Notes under the pieces: generated by a model | What the model saw: only the letters and a program-made list of their open reading frames with translations | What the model was told of the DNA's origin: nothing | Database searches by the model: none | Translations under genes and position numbers: made by a program | NCBI GenBank assembly: GCA_012516755.1 | Contig: JAAYWE010000039.1 | Span: forward strand, 1-10,538 | Origin: Treponema sp. | Lineage (GTDB): Bacteria; Spirochaetota; Spirochaetia; Treponematales; Rectinemataceae | Length of the DNA: 10,538 nucleotides | Direction: 5' to 3' | Shown here: one piece after another, positions 6,209 to 10,538 of the stretch | Numbering within the stretch: position 1 is the first letter of the stretch | Layout of the letters: the number at the start of each line of letters is the position of its first letter

Positions 6209-6310
6209 GATGCAATTACATGCAATTCTATACATTGACAAATTCCAATATATATATATTATACCGTTAATTGGAAAGCGTATGTTTTCCATTGGATGCA
6301 ATGCAATTCT
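6209..6310. repeat. Direct repeats bracketing nested inverted repeats
   Basis: GATGCAAT-TACA-TGCAATTCT (6209-6229) recurs in shorter form as GATGCAATGCAATTCT (6295-6310). Between them lie TTCCAAT (6243-6249) with its complement ATTGGAA (6270-6276), and TGGAAA (6272-6277) with TTTCCA (6286-6291). The strand at 6270-6277 can therefore pair with either side. An alternating AT run fills 6248-6260. This could be a small nonautonomous element or a regulatory region; its nature is unknown. Confidence 0.45.
6235..6262 (+). promoter_or_regulatory. Promoter-like site upstream of the tRNA fragment
   Basis: A perfect TTGACA (6235-6240) is followed after 16 bases by TATTAT (6257-6262), one base from the consensus. 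Transcription would start about 55 bases before the truncated tRNA. No coding gene follows closely. It may be a leftover tRNA promoter or a chance match in AT-rich DNA. Confidence 0.4.
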
Positions 6311-6323
6311 TTATTAACATATC

Positions 6324-6367
6324 GCTTTACACCCAGTAGGTCGGCGGTTCAAATCCGTCAGCGCCCA
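6324..6367 (+). other. tRNA-Val(UAC) 3' half, attachment-site-like remnant
   Basis: From 6326 the sequence gives an anticodon loop TTTACAC (anticodon TAC, valine), the 3' side of the anticodon stem, a five-base variable loop AGGTC, a complete T arm GGCGG-TTCAAAT-CCGTC with one wobble, the 3' acceptor strand AGCGCCC and discriminator A at 6367. No CCA is encoded. The 5' half is missing: the bases before 6326 do not pair with the anticodon stem, and no GGGCGCT acceptor strand or D arm is found upstream in the window. A 3' tRNA half starting at the anticodon loop is the classic copy left at one end of an integrated element. It cannot work as a tRNA. Confidence 0.78.
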
Positions 6368-6637
6368 TAAGGAATCATAAGATAACGCATAATCCGAATT
6401 TGACTGTCAATGGGAATGAAAGACAAAGAGAATTGCTAAATCACAGTTTTTCATAACATGGGGATCATATATGGATTATGGATTGGCATTGGACTCTGAT
6501 TCATTTTTGCGCTATTGAGTACCATCAAATGCTGAATGAGATGATAAACTTTTAATAGGAAAAACAAGAACTATTGGCGTTGAGATCATTCCAGAAATCG
6601 GAATAACGAAAATCACCTTAAGGCACATGAACATTAA

Positions 6638-7157
6638 AGATATAAAGCAGATGAGGAAATAAGTTTTGATGTGATTTTCGTTAGAGAGGAGTACAGGCTG
6701 GATTTTGTCCAGACTTTTTCGCAATTTGCTGCTAAAAAGATCATTGGGAATAGTCTCCATTGAGCTTATCAAGATGCATCGATTCGCACTTCATGAAGCA
6801 AAAAGAGACACTCGAATCTCAAAGCAGTAGTTCGTCAAATCATACTATAGTAGGCCGTATCTCTCTTATAATGAGCTGTCAGAGCTTCGTGTAGATGCTG
6901 AAGGAGCGCTGGATTCTATTCGAGGAAATAATCGAGTGCGCGGTGCACATTTTCATTCGAATAGTCAGTATTCTCAGAGAATATACCCCTATTCTCCCAC
7001 TAGCCATGCCCAGAATCGAAAAAGGTACTCTACCAAGGATGAGTCTCTTAAAGATAGCCTTGAGGTTCGCACCATAATTTGCGGAGAGCCTGCGGTTGTT
7101 GAGAAAAATCCTGATTCCCATCTTGAGGTAGAGTGTCGAGAGTACGGCCTAGCCTAG
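6638..7157 (+). pseudogene. Frame-broken coding remnants, unidentified
   Basis: Protein-like stretches follow each other in different frames on the plus strand. The first, 6638-6763, is 41 codons reading RYKADEEISFDVIFVREEYR then LDFVQTFSQFAAKK. The second, from 6759, reads IELIKMHRFALHEAKRDTRISKQ and meets an in-frame TAG at 6828. The third, 6831-7157, is 108 codons including YYSRPYLSYNELSELRVDAE and then a basic, low-complexity part, ending AREY-like at a stop. None has a good start codon with a binding site. The pattern is of one or more genes broken by frameshifts and stops. I cannot assign a family. Confidence 0.4.
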
Positions 7158-7260
7158 ATTCTTGCGATGCAATCTAGCCGGATTCTTTCCTCTTTCAAAT
7201 GTATCATGGTTGCCCTACTGTGGGAGCACCGAGTATCCTTGGAATGGGAGGACTAAAAGA

Positions 7261-7617
7261 ATGAGATATTGTTGGACTACAATTATCGTAAAAGATCTGG
7301 AACGTTCCCTTGCATTCTATTGTGATATAGTAGGATTGCCTATCGTTAGGCAACTCTCTGGAGCCCATGGTAACATTGTGTTTCTTGGAGATGGCGATAC
7401 AAACATTGAACTCATTGAAAATCCTCATGCGGCTGTCGTGACAGGAAACAGAATCTCCCTTGGATTCGCAGTTGATTCACTGGATGCCACGCTCGAATTC
7501 GTCGCTTCGAAAAAGATAGATGTCGAGAGCGGTCCTTTTCGACCAAATGAACATATAAGATTTTTCTATGTGTTGGACCCAGACGGGGTACGTGTTCAGT
7601 TCTCCGAATCCATGTAG
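7261..7617 (+). CDS. VOC-superfamily (glyoxalase-like) protein
   Basis: This 118-residue protein has one full vicinal-oxygen-chelate domain, made of two beta-alpha-beta-beta-beta repeats: residues 3-55 (TTIIVKDLERSLAFYCDIVG, then NIVFLGDGDTNIELIE) and 64-118 (ISLGFAVDSLDATLEFV, then FFYVLDPDGVRVQFSES). The family includes glyoxalase I, dioxygenases and antibiotic-binding proteins. Of the four usual metal ligands only the acidic ones are seen (E50 or E53, and E116); the two histidines are replaced (W5/T6 region and S66 region). It may therefore bind a ligand without glyoxalase I chemistry. The ATG at 7261 has GGGAGG nine bases upstream; a start 99 bases earlier adds residues with no family match. 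No neighbour explains its role. Confidence 0.85.
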   Translation: MRYCWTTIIVKDLERSLAFYCDIVGLPIVRQLSGAHGNIVFLGDGDTNIELIENPHAAVVTGNRISLGFAVDSLDATLEFVASKKIDVESGPFRPNEHIRFFYVLDPDGVRVQFSESM

Positions 7618-7745
7618 CCAGGAAAAGCATATAGAAACATCAAATTGGCCCCTGACTTATAGTTCCTGAGCCCGACTTCCTGCTAGGGCGCAAGGCTATC
7701 CCCGTATCCCCGGAAAACGGCTTCCTCACTTCCACAACAACCTAG

Positions 7746-7898
7746 CTACGGGCGCCGATTTTCGGAGAATATACGAATTGCGATGATCCTGTATTGGAAT
7801 TGGTGCTATCTCCGCATGGTAATATTATCAGTAAAGTACTGAGAGCCATCAAAACTGACAAAGCCATCAATACATATAGGCTCTTTAGAAACAGCTAG
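7746..7898 (+). pseudogene. Short coding remnant, unidentified
   Basis: Fifty codons read protein-like (APIFGEYTNCDDPVLELVLS, then PHGNIISKVLRAIKTDKAIN) between an in-frame TAG at 7743-7745 and a TAG at 7896-7898. There is no start codon with a binding site, so it is probably the 3' end of a lost gene. The family is unknown. Confidence 0.3.
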
Positions 7899-7933
7899 CG
7901 GACGCAAGAGTTCATGCATAGCAAGAGTCTGAC

Positions 7934-7969
7934 GACTTAGACCTTATCCTTATGATTCAGGTCTGAGTC
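7934..7969. repeat. Inverted repeat (stem-loop)
   Basis: GACTTAGACCT at 7934-7944 pairs with AGGTCTGAGTC at 7959-7969, with ten Watson-Crick pairs and one mismatch or wobble, around a 14-base loop. No T-run follows, so it is not a standard terminator. It may be an operator or an RNA structure. Confidence 0.5.
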
Positions 7970-8152
7970 AGAACCCATCATATGGTCGAGATGTGACACA
8001 AAGTAATGGCTCGGAATCAAAGTAAATTGTATAAGAGGCCGTGATCTCTCACCAGGTTTTTCAATCGATCGGAGTTTCGCCACCCTTCCGACTCTGGAGT
8101 CTTAAGGGCTGATGAAGTATGATTAATTGCAACATTGTGAGGAGTGTATGTC

Positions 8153-9037
8153 ATGAACAATCAATCTGATGAAAAACTACTGAACGATGTTCTTCGCTTT
8201 CAGGGCGAGGAAATCACCGGCTCTCTTCTCTACGAAAAACTGGCAAAAGAATGCAAGGATGAGCACAATGCTGCTGTCCTCTTCGACATGGCCGAGGCGG
8301 AAAAACGACATTACGCATTCTGGAAGAGCATCTCGGGACAGGAAGTCGCTCCCAGCAGAGGGCGAATCATGTTTTTCACCCTGCTGGCCAAGGTCCTCGG
8401 TTTGACCTTTACACTCAAACTCCTCGAAAAGGGCGAAGAGGTAACAGCGGCCGACTATGCCCGCGTGGCTTCCATTCATCCTGGCGCCAAAAAAATGGGC
8501 GAAGAAGAGGAACAGCACGAGGATGCTCTGCTTGCTATGATCGACGAGGAGCGACTCTCGTATGTCGGATCTATCGTCCTTGGCTTGAACGATGCTCTGG
8601 TGGAGCTGACGGGCACTCTGGCGGGCCTGACCTTTGCATTCCAGAAGGGGAAGCTCGTCGCGGTCAGCGGTATCATAACGGGCATAGCGGCCGCCCTGTC
8701 CATGGCGGCCTCGAACTATCTTGCCTCCAAGGCCGACAACGATCCTAAGGCGAAAAAGGCAGCCCTCTACACGGGAGGAGCCTACCTCATAACGGTCATA
8801 CTTCTGGTGCTGCCCTATCTCATCGTGCCACAGACCGGCTTCTGGATCTACGCTAGCCTCGGGATAACCCTCCTTATCGCCGTCGGCATCATTGCAGGCT
8901 TCAACTTTTACGTATCGGTGGCCAGGAGCGAGGCCTTCAAGCCACGTTTCCTCGAGATGGCCGGCATTAGCCTTGGCGTAGCATTCTTATCCTTCCTTGT
9001 CGGGCTTCTCGTAAGGTCGGTCGTCGGCGCCGAGTGA
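8153..9037 (+). CDS. Ferritin-like/VIT1 fusion membrane transporter (MbfA-like)
   Basis: This 294-residue protein joins an N-terminal rubrerythrin/ferritin-like domain (about 1-130) to a C-terminal VIT1/CCC1 transporter domain (about 135-294). The first domain has the diiron-type motifs E20, E50-x2-H53 (EAEKRH) and E119-x2-H122 (EEEEQH). The second has about five membrane segments and the family signature GLNDALVELTGTLAGLTFAF in the first. The family moves iron or manganese out of the cytoplasm; related MbfA proteins export iron and protect against peroxide. The ATG at 8153 is chosen because GAGGAG ends eight bases upstream; a GTG at 8144 overlaps that site. The gene is more GC-rich than its surroundings. 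No terminator or regulated promoter is obvious, and the following genes are remnants. Confidence 0.93.
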   Translation: MNNQSDEKLLNDVLRFQGEEITGSLLYEKLAKECKDEHNAAVLFDMAEAEKRHYAFWKSISGQEVAPSRGRIMFFTLLAKVLGLTFTLKLLEKGEEVTAADYARVASIHPGAKKMGEEEEQHEDALLAMIDEERLSYVGSIVLGLNDALVELTGTLAGLTFAFQKGKLVAVSGIITGIAAALSMAASNYLASKADNDPKAKKAALYTGGAYLITVILLVLPYLIVPQTGFWIYASLGITLLIAVGIIAGFNFYVSVARSEAFKPRFLEMAGISLGVAFLSFLVGLLVRSVVGAE

Positions 9038-9051
9038 ACTTAACCGTTACC

Positions 9052-9342
9052 ATGCAAAAGACCTCGCTTGTGTTCAAGAACTATATCGAGATAAAATCCT
9101 GCAATTGCCTTATCCTCGAGATTTATTCCGCATCCCGGCTGGGCATGGAAGCCGAGATTATCGAATAGATGAAGACGGGTACGCAAAATGGCTCCAACAA
9201 CGGGCTCTTTGTTGTCCAGAAACCCAGGCTAAACTTGATTATGATGCCCTTCTTTTTCGAGAGCCGGCATGATCTCACTAAGGTGACGCATAGCGAAATC
9301 GGAAAGATGATAAAGAAAGACCTTGAGAAATACCTTATATAA
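9052..9342 (+). pseudogene. Small gene remnant with an in-frame stop, unidentified
   Basis: One frame reads 38 codons from an ATG at 9052 (MQKTSLVFKNYIEIKSCNCL, then ILEIYSASRLGMEAEIIE), meets TAG at 9166-9168, and continues directly with ATG for 57 codons (KTGTQNGSNNGLFVVQKPRL, then HSEIGKMIKKDLEKYLI) to TAA at 9340-9342. The two parts read as one protein split by a nonsense change, or as two tiny genes. No ribosome binding site is evident. The family is not recognised. Confidence 0.35.
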
Positions 9343-9446
9343 AGGAGCTCAACAACCTTTTGATACATGAAGACCGAGTCATGAGCGCGATACTGCCCAT
9401 TGACGACGGCGTAAAAATCGCAATCAGGAGAGATACTGATCTATGA
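9327..9446 (+). pseudogene. C-terminal remnant of an O-methyltransferase-like gene
   Basis: About 35 codons read IKELNNLLIHEDRVMSAILP then IDDGVKIAIRRDTDL. The pattern N-LL---D-RV-S-ILP-DDG--IA--R is the C-terminal strand of class I SAM-dependent O-methyltransferases (caffeoyl-CoA OMT/YrrM type). The frame is closed upstream by a TGA at 9324-9326, and the SAM-binding core is absent from the 290 bases before it. Its stop overlaps the start of the next gene by ATGA (9443-9446), which suggests the two were once translated in a coupled way. The family call rests on a short segment. Confidence 0.5.
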
Positions 9447-9913
9447 GTCTAGAAAGGGCAAAAGAACACCTAAAAAAGTGGAACAAAGACGAACAGGTAA
9501 GAGAGCTGGATGAATCGAGCGCAACGGTGGAACTGGCAGCTAAGGCGCTTGGTATTGAGCAAGCGAGAATCGCCAAAACATTGGCCTTTATGGTCGATGA
9601 CTCTGCCATATTGATTGTCGCTGCCGGAGACGCAAAAATCGACAATAGAAAATACCGACAACTTTTCGGTACAAAGGCAAAGATGATCGATAAAGATCTG
9701 GTCGAACGGTATATCGGCCACAACATCGGCGGAGTATGTCCATTCGGGATCAATGAGAATGTACGAGTGTATTTGGATGTCTCTCTCAAGAGATTTACCA
9801 CTGTGTATCCTGCCTGCGGGAGCAGCAATTCGGCAATAGAGATGACATGCCAAGAGCTGGAAGAGATCGCAAGCGCAGAGAAATGGATCGATGTCTGTAA
9901 GACAGAAGTCTGA
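9443..9913 (+). CDS. YbaK/EbsC-type aminoacyl-tRNA deacylase
   Basis: This 156-residue protein matches the YbaK/ProX editing family, which removes wrongly attached amino acids from tRNA (for example Cys or Ala from tRNA-Pro) in the cytoplasm. Seen in order: SSATVELAAKALG (residues 25-37), the catalytic lysine K45 in IAKTLAF, AAGDAKID (60-67), the GHNIGGVCPFG loop (92-102), and YLDVSLKRFTTVYPACGSSN in the C-terminal half. The length is normal and the protein complete. The ATG at 9443 overlaps the stop of the methyltransferase remnant; an AGGAG lies 12 bases upstream, which is a little far. Exact tRNA specificity cannot be read from the sequence. Confidence 0.92.
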   Translation: MSLERAKEHLKKWNKDEQVRELDESSATVELAAKALGIEQARIAKTLAFMVDDSAILIVAAGDAKIDNRKYRQLFGTKAKMIDKDLVERYIGHNIGGVCPFGINENVRVYLDVSLKRFTTVYPACGSSNSAIEMTCQELEEIASAEKWIDVCKTEV

Positions 9914-10178
9914 AGACTATAAGACAACGAGGGAGGGACTCGACACCTTGATAGATAATAGAATACATGTATAAATGAAGGATGATTTCTTCACTAAGTT
10001 GGTCGTGAGGTTGAACAAGCAAGGCGAGAAGATGTAAAAGCAAACCTGGAAAGCGCTTGCATACTTCTTCAACAATCAGATCGTATCATTGGAGGCAGAT
10101 AAGCAACATACCGGACGAAATGAACATCGATAATAATTACTCGAATAAGATTCGGATCGAATAAGAAGATGTTATATC
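9914..10178. other. Gene-poor stretch with coding debris
   Basis: The stretch after the deacylase gene contains one remnant (9998-10102) and short frames with many stops. No RNA gene or terminator was found. Confidence 0.4.
9998..10102 (+). pseudogene. Short helical coding remnant, unidentified
   Basis: Thirty-four codons read VGREVEQARREDVKANLESA then CILLQQSDRIIGGR before TAA. It is a clean, charged amphipathic helix pair, but it is closed upstream by TAA at 9995-9997 and has no start codon. A different frame just before it begins MKDDFFTKLV with an ATG at 9975, so a single frameshift near 9998 could join the two into about 42 residues. The family is unknown. Confidence 0.35.
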
Positions 10179-10337
10179 ATGAGAATCATCTATAAGATGA
10201 ACGGAAAAGGCTTCGTTGGCTCACTTGTCAACCTGCCTGCTGCCTATTTCCGCGGAAGAATCATCAAAGAAACTAGCTCGAAGATTGAGCGGGAGATAAG
10301 GGCTTATAAGAGTTGGCTGGAAAACAAGGCAGTATGA
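10179..10337 (+). CDS. Small HicB-like protein
   Basis: This 52-residue open frame is clean from ATG to TGA: MRIIYKMNGKGFVGSLVNLP, then AAYFRGRIIKETSSKIEREI, then RAYKSWLENKAV. The order of strand (GFVGSLVNLP), the AAY-RG turn, and a helix beginning with an ETSSKIEREI pattern resembles the HicB/UPF0150 fold (compare the usual LPGC---G-T-EEA---I-EAI). That fold occurs in antitoxins, but also as a domain in other proteins. No HicA-like toxin gene is next to it. The protein is shorter than typical HicB antitoxins and lacks a DNA-binding tail, so it may be the N-terminal part of a shortened gene. The binding site AAGAAG is weak. Confidence 0.5.
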   Translation: MRIIYKMNGKGFVGSLVNLPAAYFRGRIIKETSSKIEREIRAYKSWLENKAV

Positions 10338-10454
10338 AAGAAAAGGCTATAATAAAAAGCGCCTGAATCCGGTATTTTACATTCTCAACGATTGACAATG
10401 CCTAAAATTGAGCGCGAAAAATATCATATATATATATATCTGGAGGTTTGTTGT

Positions 10455-10538
10455 ATGAAAAAGGCTAGTGTCATACTTATCAGTATTCTTGTGATGACAA
10501 GTTGTGCTACCGTAAGCGATGTTACTACACTGAAGAGA
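10455..10538 (+). CDS. Putative lipoprotein, N-terminal part (3' end outside window)
   Basis: Only the first 28 codons are present. The N-terminus MKKASVILISILVMTSC is a lipoprotein signal peptide: two lysines, a hydrophobic core and a cysteine (C17) that would be lipid-modified after cleavage by signal peptidase II. The lipobox is VMTSC, with methionine at -3, looser than the usual L-[AS]-[GA]-C; relaxed boxes of this kind are known in spirochaetes. The ATG at 10455 follows TGGAGG at 10441-10446. A run of alternating AT (10423-10439) lies just before that site. The function cannot be told from this part. Confidence 0.8.
   Translation, partial: MKKASVILISILVMTSCATVSDVTTLKR

Larger units (their letters stand above)
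5975..6323. other. Gene-free region with repeats and a promoter-like site
   Basis: No credible gene is visible; the open frame at 6084-6317 has no family resemblance, no binding site and a repeat-derived composition. It contains a 7-base inverted repeat TGTATAC-AAAAA-GTATACA (6085-6103), a promoter-like site (6235-6262), and a pair of direct repeats (6209-6229 and 6295-6310) that bracket a hairpin region. The tRNA fragment follows directly. Confidence 0.5.
7618..8152. other. Gene-free stretch between the VOC and VIT genes
   Basis: About 530 bases contain one coding remnant (7746-7898) and one long inverted repeat (7934-7969). I found no convincing promoter or iron-responsive operator (Fur-type) box for the transporter gene downstream. 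Confidence 0.5.

Noticed and set aside
6084..6317. Plus-strand open frame of 77 codons
   Set aside because: It is made of the repeat block with no binding site and a composition unlike a protein; it is better explained as noncoding.
10393..10427. TTGACA and TATCAT as a promoter for the lipoprotein gene
   Set aside because: The spacing is 23 bases, too long for a standard promoter; no better pair was found.
1..10538. CRISPR array, rRNA or complete tRNA genes
   Set aside because: No regularly spaced repeats, no rRNA segments and only a tRNA 3' half were seen.

Overview
The window is a mosaic, and the joints fall at mobile elements. About 1-860 is the 3' part of an IS91-like rolling-circle element. 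About 861-4572 is AT-rich DNA of clostridial (Firmicutes) style: strong GGGGG-type ribosome binding sites, a class I cyclic-di-GMP riboswitch, a LytTR-type response regulator and a five-gene minus-strand operon. An IS256-family element fills about 4573-5864. From about 5865 to the end the base and codon use changes, much of the DNA is decayed, and the intact genes are all on the plus strand. This right part could be spirochaete-like (Sphaerochaeta/Treponema sort), judging by the GC-rich VIT gene and a loosely formed lipobox, but that is only an impression. The window may be a genomic island in one host, or an assembly joined at the IS256 copy.

Left part. The IS91-like transposase C-terminus (3-602) is followed by a noncoding tail that appears to end at 860, directly before a GTTC tetranucleotide, the known target of this family. 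The insertion cuts a minus-strand response regulator gene (861-1303) at the start of its presumed DNA-binding domain. Upstream of that gene are a promoter (1573-1601), a c-di-GMP-I aptamer (1458-1540), a hairpin (1411-1442) and leader segments that copy or complement the aptamer P1 strands.

Operon 4283 to 1658, minus strand. It encodes an HD-domain phosphohydrolase, a small basic phage-type protein, a PD-(D/E)XK nuclease and two unrecognised proteins of 177 and 133 residues. The genes overlap or are closely spaced. The last codons of a WYL-domain-like regulator lie just upstream (4483-4572), cut off by the IS256 element. A nuclease, an HD enzyme, unknown proteins and a WYL regulator make this the best candidate for an undescribed accessory or defence module.

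Right part. At 6324-6367 there is the 3' half of a tRNA-Val(UAC) gene without its 5' half, as left by an integrative element that uses a tRNA 3' end as its attachment site. Around it are frame-broken coding remnants (5865-5974, 6638-7157, 7746-7898, 9052-9446, 9998-10102). The intact genes are a VOC-fold protein (7261-7617), a ferritin-like/VIT1 membrane iron or manganese transporter (8153-9037), a YbaK-type aminoacyl-tRNA deacylase (9443-9913), a small HicB-like protein (10179-10337) and the start of a lipoprotein gene (10455 onward).
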